From the NCBI GenBank assembly GCA_018399515.1, contig JAGYOB010000099.1, positions 1 through 7,524 of the forward strand: a stretch of DNA of 7,524 bases, given 5' to 3'. Position 1 is the stretch's first letter. Every line of letters begins with the position of its first letter. The translations under genes were made by a program, and so were the position numbers. The notes beneath the pieces are model-generated. The model had not been told where the DNA came from. It did not search any database and saw nothing but the letters and a program-made list of their open reading frames with translations. Source of the DNA: Candidatus Nanopelagicales bacterium (GTDB lineage: Bacteria; Actinomycetota; Actinomycetes; S36-B12). This document shows, in pieces, positions 1-7,107 of this stretch.

Positions 1-384
1 GCAACGATTGTGATGGGCACGTCAGCGCACGGGGTGACGTGGAGTGCACCGATTGATGTCGGGGACACGCAACAGTCTGTGGCTGCTTCCTTGCTGGATG
101 CAGCGATGTCCTCGGAAGGCGCTTACGGACTGGCCGCGCGGACGAGTTCAAAGGGCAGCCGCAGTCTTACGCACGCCAGCGTGGGCGGCGGCAGTGGGAA
201 CTCCTGGGGTAACGCAGTCGCGCTATCCGCCGCAGGTCAAAGCACATCGGAGGCAAAGGTGGCCATATCCTTCGGTGGCAGCAATTGGCTTGTCCAAGCA
301 AGTTCTAATAGCGCCTTCGGTGCCACCTGGTCGGCGGCCACCACGGTCTCTGCGACAGGGTCCGGTCAGCGATCATGCAACTGA
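1..384 (+). CDS. C-terminal part of a repeat protein resembling an extracellular beta-propeller (BNR/sialidase-like), 5' end outside window
   Basis: The frame is open from the first base, so this is the last 127 residues of a longer protein that ends at TGA 382-384. It is rich in Gly, Ser, Ala and Thr. It shows three weak repeats around a tryptophan: GVTWSAPIDVG (W14 of the visible part), GNSWGNAVALSAAG (W69) and GATWSAATTVSATG (W110). Such xxTWSxPxxV units are typical of BNR/Asp-box-like beta-propeller blades of secreted or surface proteins, but no full Asp-box is visible, so the family is not certain. No catalytic residues, membrane helix or cell-wall anchor are seen at this end. The stop overlaps the start of the sensor kinase gene by 10 bases in the -1 frame. 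The kinase frame is itself open from base 312, so the two could be one protein split by a frameshift. If not, the protein may be the extracellular partner of the kinase. The call as coding is fairly safe; the function is inference. Confidence 0.65.
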   Translation, partial: ATIVMGTSAHGVTWSAPIDVGDTQQSVAASLLDAAMSSEGAYGLAARTSSKGSRSLTHASVGGGSGNSWGNAVALSAAGQSTSEAKVAISFGGSNWLVQASSNSAFGATWSAATTVSATGSGQRSCN

Positions 385-1223
385 CGGAGCGCGGACCACT
401 TCCCCCTGTTGATACCGCATTCATCATGACGCAGGTCGGTTTCGCAGGTATCTTCCTCGCCGCACTAGTCGCCGCCGTCTTCTTCGTCGCGAACCGTAAG
501 AGGGCCTTATCAGACCTTTTGTTGCAGCTGAACCGAGCTCAACTCAGCCTCGCTCAGGAGGAGGAGCGGGTGAGGGGCGCGGTATTCGACCATCTGCACG
601 GCTCCCTTCAGGCCGAGTTCGTCGCCATGAGGCATGAACTGAGGACTCTCAGCGAGACCACGAGCGACCCGCGGGCCGCCATCACGGCGATCTCCATGGA
701 CCAATGCCTCGAGCGGGTCTATCGCGAAGGTGTCGAGTCAATCGCACGAGATCTCTACCCATCAGGTATCGAGGCAGGCCTCAACGTGGCCCTCGCGGAG
801 CTTGCCCAGAGGGTCTCACCAGTAACCACCGTGACGATCACGATGGACCCGGTAGCCGCGGCGATGGACGACCCCCTCATCGGAGGACTGCACCGCAGCC
901 TGCGCATGGGGTCGTACCGCATCGTCGAGGAGGCAGTTTCGAACGCGATGGAGCACTCCGAGTCCCACGCCATCTCGGTCTCGATCTCCAGCGATCTCGA
1001 TCACGGAACGCCGAACCTGCTGATGCAGATCAGCCACGCTGTCGATGCACCGGTCACTATCGACGAGGGCTCTGGGCTGGCACGCATGCGATCGCGGGCA
1101 CGAGCCCTCGGTGGTCAGGTTGCGTACAGCTCCGTTGACTCCACATTCAGCGTTCGCGCGCAACTGCCCCTGATGCGGACGGATGAGGGGCACTGGACGC
1201 AGACCGAATCCAGGCTGATCTAG
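375..1223 (+). CDS. Sensor histidine kinase, NarL/DesK type, single membrane helix
   Basis: A 282-residue membrane kinase that should autophosphorylate on His and pass the phosphate to a response regulator. One hydrophobic helix lies at about residues 19-40 and is followed by NRKRAL, so the short N-terminus is outside and the rest is cytoplasmic. A predicted coiled stretch (44-67) leads into the H box EERVRGAVFDHLHGSLQ. His75 in the LHGxxQ variant, or His73, is the likely phosphoacceptor; the usual His-Asp pair is absent. The HATPase domain has the N box EEAVSNAMEHSES (Glu186, Asn190, His194) and the G box GSGLARMRSRARALGG (232-247). ATG 375 is chosen as the first start after the upstream stop in this frame; ATG 426 is possible. 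Neither has a clear ribosome binding site, which fits translational coupling or a frameshift from the upstream gene. No response regulator lies in the window, so it is probably upstream. The stop shares CTAG with the convergent protease gene. Confidence 0.85.
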   Translation: MQLTERGPLPPVDTAFIMTQVGFAGIFLAALVAAVFFVANRKRALSDLLLQLNRAQLSLAQEEERVRGAVFDHLHGSLQAEFVAMRHELRTLSETTSDPRAAITAISMDQCLERVYREGVESIARDLYPSGIEAGLNVALAELAQRVSPVTTVTITMDPVAAAMDDPLIGGLHRSLRMGSYRIVEEAVSNAMEHSESHAISVSISSDLDHGTPNLLMQISHAVDAPVTIDEGSGLARMRSRARALGGQVAYSSVDSTFSVRAQLPLMRTDEGHWTQTESRLI

Positions 1224-3091
1224 CTGAGCCGCCAGGTGCGCGGGCTGCCGATCGAGACCGGTAGTGCATCCCCGACGTCGACCGAGTGTCTGTGGAGCAG
1301 CCGCGCGCGAGAAGGACGATCCGGATCCTTGAAGATCAGATCGATGTCCCAGCAGTCGGAGTAGGGCCGGTTGAGTGTGCTCCGCTGCACCGAAAGGGTG
1401 TCGAAACTGAAGCCCTCACTACTTGCGACCCCGGCCGACCAAGCCAACTGCGCCGGGTTGGTCACGAGGTAGTTGATTGCCCGCACGTGACTGTGGGTGC
1501 CGTCATTCGGCTCCCCGTCGTCGATGAGGGCCAGCATGCGTTCCAACTGCTCGCGGCCTGCAGGCGGCAGCGGCAGACGGGCGAGTTGATCACTCCGGCG
1601 CCAGCCGTACAGGCCTCGAATGCCCGTCATCCGCAGGACCGGCACCAACTCATCGCTCGACAAGGTGACCATCTCACCGGTGACGACTCCGGGGAACGAC
1701 ATCTCCGCGATGGCGCCGCTGACCTGCTCCCCGACCCCTGCGGCGAAGGACGCGAGTACCTCATTAGCAGAAGGGCCGGTGGCGGCAACGGCATAGAGCG
1801 GGGATCCCTCGCGCAGCACCAACCAGGTCACCTCCTGTGCAATCGAGGGGCGGCGATCCATCAGGGCTGCGAGCACTGCCGGATCCTCCGGAACACCGGA
1901 GATGTCCGCATCCTGAATCGCCTCGGTGAGGAGCGAACGACGGGTGTCATCGACGATGTCGAATCCGATGCGGCCGAGCGCGAACGCCATCTTGGGAGTA
2001 CGCGGCAGGAGCGACGCAGCCGACTGATTCCCTGCCGGCGCGGTGGACTGCTCGACAATCGAGCTGGTGTCGGGCTCAGGCCGCGGAGGGCCTCCCACCA
2101 TGGCGCTGCCCTCGTCGGGATAGTCGGGCGCCTCGAACCGCACCGGGCTGTTCGGCGGCAGGCCCGGCCCATCCTCGACGAGGGGCCAGACGCGCAGGCT
2201 CTTGGGCTCCAACGGCTCCGGGGTGGTGCCTTCGAGGAGCATCTCCAGAGCACCCACCGGGTTCATAACGCCGCCGATGCAGCGCTCGGGGTTCTTGGTG
2301 CACGGCGTGGCGCTGGCGATGATGGCGCGGCCGACAGTCATCGGGTCCACCCCCATGCCGCGCTCGCGCAGCACCGACATGAGCAGCGCCGCCACGCCGG
2401 TGACGTGCGGTGCAGCAAGACTCGTCCCGCGCTGTCGCCCGGTGCCTCCTCCCGGCAGCGCCCCGAGGATCCGGGTGCCGTTGGCCATGACTCCGTGGCC
2501 CTCGAACAGGTCACCGCTGTTCGTCGAGTCGACCGGGTTGCCGAGGTCGTCGACATTGCCGACGGCGAGGCAGTATTCGGCGATCGCTGGGAAGGTCCAG
2601 GACGTGCCGTGGTCGTTCCCTGAGGGGCTGATCAGCAGCACTCCGGCGTCTCGAAGGCGCTGAGCAGCCTTGGCGACCATCGGATCCACGCGCCCGGACT
2701 GCGACGGAAGCGCGATGGCCGAGTGCACGATGGGAGCACCCGTCTCGTATGCGGCTTCAAGGGCGCGCACGTAGGCGAGCCGGGTGTCGAAGTCCTCGTA
2801 CTCGTGCATCGCGACGACGAACGTCAGTGAGCACTGCGGTGCGATCCCCGGTCGCGGCCCATCGGGGTCGCCGACGAGCACACTGCCGACGAACGTCGCA
2901 TGCTCACGCATGGACTCCTCGTGCTCATACGGACGAAGCCCGCTCGGATCGAGCAGGGTGATGTGACGGCCCCGGAACACCTTGTGATCGAGGTCGGGCA
3001 GGCCGTCGACGAGAGCGATCTGGACCCCGGGGTCGCCGAGCGTGAGTTCTTGCAGCTTGGCGATCCCGGGAATGTCCTGCAGGTCAGCCAT
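1220..3091 (-). CDS. PatA/PatG-family subtilisin-like maturation protease, divergent copy (protease 1)
   Basis: A 623-residue cytoplasmic S8 serine protease with no signal peptide, last gene of the cluster. The subtilisin domain (about 18-288) has Asp29 (IALVDGLPD), His64 (REHATFVGSV), oxyanion Asn159 (SPSGNDHG) and Ser224 (RGTSLAAPHV), so the triad is complete. GIAPQC, GALPGGGT and a Cys264/Cys271 pair match the cyanobactin PatA/PatG type. A Pro/Glu-rich linker (289-365) leads to the C-terminal domain found in PatA/PatG proteases (367-623), with ALGRIGFD, GLYGW and DCWDIDL. It is a paralogue of the protease at 5537-3543 but has drifted: HAT replaces HGT, and VHSAIAL stands where the other has INLSGG, the segment lining the S1 pocket of subtilisins. 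Asp29-His64 spacing is 35 residues, so the macrocyclase insertion of PatG is missing. ATG 3091 lies 3 bases after the preceding stop with no good ribosome binding site, so translation is probably coupled. Likely role: removal of one of the two recognition blocks of the precursor. Whether it also cyclises the core is unknown. Confidence 0.92.
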   Translation of the reverse strand: MADLQDIPGIAKLQELTLGDPGVQIALVDGLPDLDHKVFRGRHITLLDPSGLRPYEHEESMREHATFVGSVLVGDPDGPRPGIAPQCSLTFVVAMHEYEDFDTRLAYVRALEAAYETGAPIVHSAIALPSQSGRVDPMVAKAAQRLRDAGVLLISPSGNDHGTSWTFPAIAEYCLAVGNVDDLGNPVDSTNSGDLFEGHGVMANGTRILGALPGGGTGRQRGTSLAAPHVTGVAALLMSVLRERGMGVDPMTVGRAIIASATPCTKNPERCIGGVMNPVGALEMLLEGTTPEPLEPKSLRVWPLVEDGPGLPPNSPVRFEAPDYPDEGSAMVGGPPRPEPDTSSIVEQSTAPAGNQSAASLLPRTPKMAFALGRIGFDIVDDTRRSLLTEAIQDADISGVPEDPAVLAALMDRRPSIAQEVTWLVLREGSPLYAVAATGPSANEVLASFAAGVGEQVSGAIAEMSFPGVVTGEMVTLSSDELVPVLRMTGIRGLYGWRRSDQLARLPLPPAGREQLERMLALIDDGEPNDGTHSHVRAINYLVTNPAQLAWSAGVASSEGFSFDTLSVQRSTLNRPYSDCWDIDLIFKDPDRPSRARLLHRHSVDVGDALPVSIGSPRTWRLS

Positions 3092-3094
3092 GGA

Positions 3095-3352
3095 TCAGCG
3101 AACCGGCTGCCCCGGTAGGCCGACGTCGTGCTGTTCGCTCTCCGGCCGGTTCTTGATGACCACGAGCCAGACGGCGTACTCCACCAGACCGGCGCCGGTC
3201 GCGCCGGAGTGTCGATGGTTGGGGCGCACGCGCTCGTACAGCTCCCAGTCAAGGCCCTCGTAGCCGTCCGCTGCCCCGCTGCCCGTTCCAGCCTCGACGA
3301 CAGCTGGCTTGCCATCTGCCGCCTTCGCCCTGGTCGGCTTGCGTGCGGCCAT
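3095..3352 (-). CDS. Small protein in the PatC position of a cyanobactin-type cluster
   Basis: An 85-residue protein starting at ATG 3352-3350. The start shares its A with the stop of the preceding gene (TGATG), and GGGGGAG (3365-3359) sits 6 bases upstream. An overlapping GTG one codon earlier (3355) is only 3 bases from that site and so less likely. The N-terminal third (1-30) is Lys/Ala/Gly-rich and probably disordered. The rest contains GYEGLDWELYERVRP and GAGLVEYAVWLVVIKNR, a compact aromatic and hydrophobic stretch without transmembrane character. In the patellamide cluster the order is patA-patB-patC, and PatC is a small conserved protein of unknown function. Here the gene is likewise third after a PatA-like protease and a PatB-like gene. 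The assignment rests on size and position more than on recognised residues. It should be cytoplasmic and may help the proteases or bind the precursor, which is inference. Stop at 3097-3095, 3 bases before protease 1. Confidence 0.72.
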   Translation of the reverse strand: MAARKPTRAKAADGKPAVVEAGTGSGAADGYEGLDWELYERVRPNHRHSGATGAGLVEYAVWLVVIKNRPESEQHDVGLPGQPVR

Positions 3353-3546
3353 CACAGACTCCCCCGCCTGTCGATGAAGGCACCGTCGAGTCGCGGAGGA
3401 TCATTGAGGTTGCAGCCGTGCACGACCGACATCAGGCGCACCATCAGTTCTTCATCTGTCCCGTGTTTGAGGTCCATGATGGTGTGCGGCTGCACGAGCT
3501 CGGGTCGTCGGACCGGTGCCACCTGCGGCGGCGTCCGGTCGGTCAC
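3352..3546 (-). CDS. PatB-like small cyanobactin-cluster protein
   Basis: A 64-residue protein translated from GTG 3546-3544, which overlaps the stop of the preceding protease (GTGA). There is no convincing ribosome binding site of its own, so it is probably made by translational coupling. Visible blocks are PPQVAPVRRPELVQPHT (6-22), HGTDEELMVRL (28-38) and HGCNLNDPPR (43-52). There are no membrane helices and no signal peptide. The Pro-rich RRPELVQPH block, the length and the place directly behind a PatA-like protease fit the small PatB family of cyanobactin clusters, whose biochemical role is not settled. I recognise the family from memory of its general appearance and cannot align it here. 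The long open frames on the opposite strand lack any start context and look like shadows. Confidence 0.75.
   Translation of the reverse strand: MTDRTPPQVAPVRRPELVQPHTIMDLKHGTDEELMVRLMSVVHGCNLNDPPRLDGAFIDRRGSL
3359..3365 (-). promoter_or_regulatory. Ribosome binding site that decides the start of the PatC-position gene
   Basis: GGGGGAG on the minus strand lies 6 bases before ATG 3352 and only 3 bases before the overlapping GTG 3355. The spacing favours the ATG, which forms a TGATG overlap with the preceding stop. Confidence 0.6.
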
Positions 3547-5537
3547 GACGACACCGACCAGCTGCGGACCTCACCCATCGTGACGGGCATGACGTCGCTG
3601 ACGTCGATGGTGAAGCGGAACACCTGACGGGCTCGGCGCAGGTTCTCCGGATCGAAGAACTTGAGTTTCACGTCCCACGCGTCGGACTCGGGCCGCGCGT
3701 ACGGGCTCTGCTCGACGTCGACGTGGTCGAGGCGCAGGCCGGCCGTCACGGCCTCGGCGAACACGCGGGTCGCCTGGAAAGCGTTGGTGGCAGCGAAGTT
3801 GAGCGCACGGTCCGACGACAGGCGACCGAGGTTGCGCAGTTCGTAGTACACACGGTCGAGGAACGTGCGCAGTGTCGCTGCGGTCACCTCACGGTCGGCA
3901 GCACCCTTGACGTCGAGTTCGTTGAGGGAGTTCTCGATGAGGCGGTTGGACTGCCACGCGTACAGTCCGCGGGGGCTGTCGATCTCGACGATAGGAACAA
4001 CCTGACCTGAGTAGAGACGCACGCTGCGGCTGCCGAGCTTGCCGGGCATGCTTATGCGCTCGATGTGCTCGGGTGAGAGGTTGCCGACGTTCGCTCCGGC
4101 GAGGAAGTCGACGAGGATCGCGTTGATTTCGGCCGAGTACGGGCCGACAGCCTCAACGGCGTAGATGGGCGTGAGCTCAAGGTTGAGCGTCCAGATCAGG
4201 GCATTCGCCTCCGAGGGCATCTGGCGCAGGTGCTCGACGAGCTGACGGGCGTCATAGGGGTTAGGAGGCACCGGGACCCCGTTGAACACGGCCGGGGCCA
4301 TGAGCTGCTTGAACGAGTCGCGACGGGCCTCGGTGCCGAAGTCGAAGCCGAGTGCGCCCAGGGCGTACACGATGTTCGCTTCGTTGACGACGGGCATGCC
4401 CGACTGCTCTGCTCCGGTATCGGTCACGGGAGTCTCCTCAATAGTCGACTGCACCATGGCCGGTGCAGGGGTTGCGGGGGTTGATGTCTCGGGCGCGGTC
4501 ATGCCCATCTGGGCCATAACCGCCTGAACGGCGGCGACGAGCGAGCTAGGGTCGATGCCTGCGACGGCCAGCTCAGGAGTGGCCTGCACGACAGGTGCGA
4601 CGGGCATCTGTGGCGCAGCGTGGCCGCCGCAGCCGCAGGACTGCTCGGCACCGGGGGCAGTAGTGAGTTGTTCCATGGCGTTCCTTGCTCCTTCGATGGT
4701 GAGGGTTCTGCCGAGCAGTCGTTGGCAGTGGTCGTCGTCGATGACGCATCGGTCCGCACCATCGAGGAGTGCCTGCCCGATCGTGCGCGGGCTGGTCGAG
4801 CGTCCTGCTGCACGCTCGAGACTGAGGAGGAGCGCCGCAACAGCGCTCACTACGGGGGCCGCGACACTGGTGCCGCTCTGCTCCTGGGTGCCACCGGTCA
4901 GCGTTGCGCCGGTGATGTGCTCGCCGGGGGCGGTAATCCCGTTGCGCTGGTATACCTCGTGATGGTTAGAGAATGTCGATGCGGCAGCGTCTCCTAACGA
5001 GCCGACGGCGATGACTCCATCGAGGGATGCCGGCACGTGCAGGCACGGGCAGCCGTCGTTGCCGGCAGCCGCGATCAGGAGGACGTCGTTGTCGATGCAC
5101 TTCTGCACGGCTCGCTCGAGGTAATCCTGGGCGAGGGGTGCGTCGACGAACTGACCACCGCTGAGATTGATGATGTCGGCGCCTTCGTCGACGGCCGCTT
5201 CGATCGCACGGGCCAGATCGATTTGTGAGGGGCGTGGCCGCTCAGGAGTCCACGCGGGCACTGAGAGAAACGTGCACTGTGGGGCGATGCCGTCGACATC
5301 GGAGCCCGGCTGGCCCGCCATAATGCTGGCGACGTACGTACCGTGGTCTGCGGTGCGCCCCTCGGGAGGCCCTCCAGGGGCGCCGGAGTCGACCAGCCGG
5401 ATCGCTGCACCTGCCAGGCTCGGCTGATTGGAGTCGATGCGACCGTCCACAACCGCCACGACCACCGAGGGGTGGCCGAGTGTCTGCTCGCGCAGCCCGG
5501 CAAGGCCGGTCACATCGACGTGGGAGGGCTGGGTCAT
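3543..5537 (-). CDS. PatA-like subtilisin-type cyanobactin maturation protease (protease 2)
   Basis: A 664-residue cytoplasmic S8 protease. The subtilisin domain (about 20-290) shows Asp31 (VAVVDGRID), His65 (ADHGTYVASIMAG), oxyanion Asn160 (AAAGNDGCPCLHVPA) and Ser224 (SGTSVAAP), all intact. DGIAPQC, DLARAIEAAVDEGADIINLSGG and APGEHITGA are strongly reminiscent of PatA and the PatG protease domain. A Pro/Ala/Thr-rich linker (291-387) contains a CGCGG motif (Cys301, Cys303). The C-terminal PatA/PatG domain (388-664) has ALGALGFDFGTEARRDSF, RGLYAW, DAWDVKLKFFDP and SDVMPVTMGEVRSW. Asp-His spacing is 34 residues, as in PatA, without the PatG capping-helix insertion. In cyanobactin pathways PatA cuts the precursor N-terminal to each core; here the matching sites would be after GAIQS and GADQA. 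ATG 5537 lies 5 bases behind the transporter stop, and GGAGG (5554-5550) is 10 bases upstream. The next gene overlaps its stop. Confidence 0.94.
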   Translation of the reverse strand: MTQPSHVDVTGLAGLREQTLGHPSVVVAVVDGRIDSNQPSLAGAAIRLVDSGAPGGPPEGRTADHGTYVASIMAGQPGSDVDGIAPQCTFLSVPAWTPERPRPSQIDLARAIEAAVDEGADIINLSGGQFVDAPLAQDYLERAVQKCIDNDVLLIAAAGNDGCPCLHVPASLDGVIAVGSLGDAAASTFSNHHEVYQRNGITAPGEHITGATLTGGTQEQSGTSVAAPVVSAVAALLLSLERAAGRSTSPRTIGQALLDGADRCVIDDDHCQRLLGRTLTIEGARNAMEQLTTAPGAEQSCGCGGHAAPQMPVAPVVQATPELAVAGIDPSSLVAAVQAVMAQMGMTAPETSTPATPAPAMVQSTIEETPVTDTGAEQSGMPVVNEANIVYALGALGFDFGTEARRDSFKQLMAPAVFNGVPVPPNPYDARQLVEHLRQMPSEANALIWTLNLELTPIYAVEAVGPYSAEINAILVDFLAGANVGNLSPEHIERISMPGKLGSRSVRLYSGQVVPIVEIDSPRGLYAWQSNRLIENSLNELDVKGAADREVTAATLRTFLDRVYYELRNLGRLSSDRALNFAATNAFQATRVFAEAVTAGLRLDHVDVEQSPYARPESDAWDVKLKFFDPENLRRARQVFRFTIDVSDVMPVTMGEVRSWSVSS

Positions 5538-5542
5538 GGAGC

Positions 5543-7066
5543 TCAGGCCTCCGGTCCCATCGCGGGCACATCAATACTTGGCTTGATGGGGCGTTTTGGG
5601 AGAGCGATCAAACCGATGATGCCGGCAATGACGGTAAGCACTGCGGCAACGGTGAAGGCCACATCGACACCCGACGAGTACGACAGAGCGGCCAGTTGCC
5701 CGGCCGCGTCACCGGCCTGCGCGGTGATGTCCTTGACGTCGCCGACACCTACGAGTGAGTCCAGCGAGGAGTCCCCGCCACCTGCTGCCCACTGATCGAG
5801 GGCGACCCGGGTGGTGAGGCTGCCGATGAAGGTGATGCCGAGGATGCCGGCGACCTGGGAGGCCAAGCCGAGGGAACCGGAGATCGCCCCGGCGGTCTGC
5901 GGGGTCGACTGCTGCATTGCGACCGACTGCACGATGGGAATCGAAACGGCGAGTCCGACGCCCATGATGAACAGTCCGACCACGACCAGCCACGTGCTGG
6001 AGTCCGGGGCCAGCCTGGCGAGCACCTGCAGGCCCACGGCCGCCACGATCATGCCGACCAGCACCGGGACCGCTGCACCCATAACGCCCTGGATCTTGCC
6101 GGCGAACGGCGTGATGAACGCCATGGCTATCGATGCCGACAGCGTCACGGTTCCGGCCAGGGCTGCAGTGAAGCCCAAGACGTTCTGGGTGAACAGCGAC
6201 ATCTGATAGAGAGCCCCGGCCAAAGCCAATGACAGCAGCACCAGGAGTCCGAGAGTGACGGGCAGTGGGCTCTTCTTCAGCATCCCCCACTGGATCATCG
6301 GACTCGTCGACCGCCGCTGCTGGACGACAAAGACGATGAAGACGATGACCGCCAGCACCAGCGGCACGAGCACCTCAGCCGACAGCCACGGGGCGCGCTC
6401 GGCAGCCGTGAGCCCCAACGTCATCGCAGCAAGGGCTGCTGCGAGAAGGATTCCTGCCCCAAACCCGGCCTTGCCCTCAGCATGCTTGCGGTCGTTGGGC
6501 AGGGCCCTGGCGGCTACGAGGAAGACGAACAGCGCGAGCGGCACGTTGATGAAGAAGACGCTGCGCCAACCGAGACCGGTCACCAACAGACCGCCCACGA
6601 AGGGCCCGGCAGCCCCTGCGGCGATCGTCACGGTGGTCCACATCGCGACCACGCCCGGCACCCTGCTCCGATCCACACTGTCGGTCAGGATGGCCAGGGC
6701 CAAGCCCATCAGGCAGGCGGCACCGACACCTTGGATCGCACGGGCTGCGATGAGGATCCAGGTGTCCCACGAGATGCCGCACAGGGCAGAGCCCGCGACG
6801 AACAGCAGTGCTCCGAAGAGGTAGATCGGCTTGCGTCCGACCCGATCACTGAATGCTGAGATCGGCAGGATCAGGCCCGCTAGGGCGATCATGTAGGCCA
6901 CGACGATGATCTGCATTTGGCCGCTCGTGGAACCAAGTTCGTTCTGGATGGAGGGCAGGGCGACGTTGACGACGGACGCGTCCAACGACACCAGCACCTG
7001 ACCGAAGGCCAGAGATGCAACGACGAAGCCGCCGATCTTCGGACCAGCGTCCTTCGCTTCCACCAT
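5543..7066 (-). CDS. Major facilitator exporter, DHA2 (QacA/EmrB) family, 14 TM, probable peptide export/self-protection
   Basis: A 507-residue inner-membrane proton antiporter. It has the DHA2 signature LDASVVNVALP (28-38) in the first helix, motif A DRVGRKPIYLFG (74-85), motif B around Arg109 (ARAIQGVGAA), and the antiporter motif C GAAGPFVGG (151-159), followed by WRSVFFINVP. Hydrophobic segments fit 14 helices (the last at about 466-489), with a large polar loop at about 421-465 that is common in this family. Length is normal. ATG 7066 is supported by AGGGAG 7 bases upstream. The gene lies between the precursor and the first protease, and 5 bases separate it from the latter, so it is almost certainly co-transcribed. 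Members of this family pump hydrophobic and cationic drugs and often serve as self-resistance pumps in natural-product clusters. Export of the mature small peptide is inferred from context; the substrate cannot be read from sequence. Confidence 0.93.
   Translation of the reverse strand: MVEAKDAGPKIGGFVVASLAFGQVLVSLDASVVNVALPSIQNELGSTSGQMQIIVVAYMIALAGLILPISAFSDRVGRKPIYLFGALLFVAGSALCGISWDTWILIAARAIQGVGAACLMGLALAILTDSVDRSRVPGVVAMWTTVTIAAGAAGPFVGGLLVTGLGWRSVFFINVPLALFVFLVAARALPNDRKHAEGKAGFGAGILLAAALAAMTLGLTAAERAPWLSAEVLVPLVLAVIVFIVFVVQQRRSTSPMIQWGMLKKSPLPVTLGLLVLLSLALAGALYQMSLFTQNVLGFTAALAGTVTLSASIAMAFITPFAGKIQGVMGAAVPVLVGMIVAAVGLQVLARLAPDSSTWLVVVGLFIMGVGLAVSIPIVQSVAMQQSTPQTAGAISGSLGLASQVAGILGITFIGSLTTRVALDQWAAGGGDSSLDSLVGVGDVKDITAQAGDAAGQLAALSYSSGVDVAFTVAAVLTVIAGIIGLIALPKRPIKPSIDVPAMGPEA
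5550..5554 (-). promoter_or_regulatory. Ribosome binding site of protease 2, inside the exporter's last codons
   Basis: GGAGG on the minus strand lies 10 bases before ATG 5537 and within the end of the transporter coding sequence. The spacing is a little long, but the site is the only candidate and the two genes are 5 bases apart. Confidence 0.55.
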
Positions 7067-7107
7067 CTCGTACTCCCTGCGTGATTGCGTCCAGACATGC
7101 CAAGGCG

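Noticed and set aside
1286..2623. Plus-strand open frame of 445 codons antisense to protease 1
   Set aside because: It is a GC-rich shadow frame: Arg/His/Gly-rich, no recognisable domain, no ribosome binding site, and the opposite strand carries a complete protease with intact catalytic residues.
3128..3627. Overlapping plus-strand frames opposite the two small genes
   Set aside because: The minus-strand pair is tied to its neighbours by GTGA and TGATG overlaps and has sensible composition. The plus-strand frames have neither.
6255..6824. Plus-strand open frame of 189 codons antisense to the exporter
   Set aside because: Shadow of hydrophobic codons on the other strand (Ala/Thr/Pro-rich), without start signal or family features.
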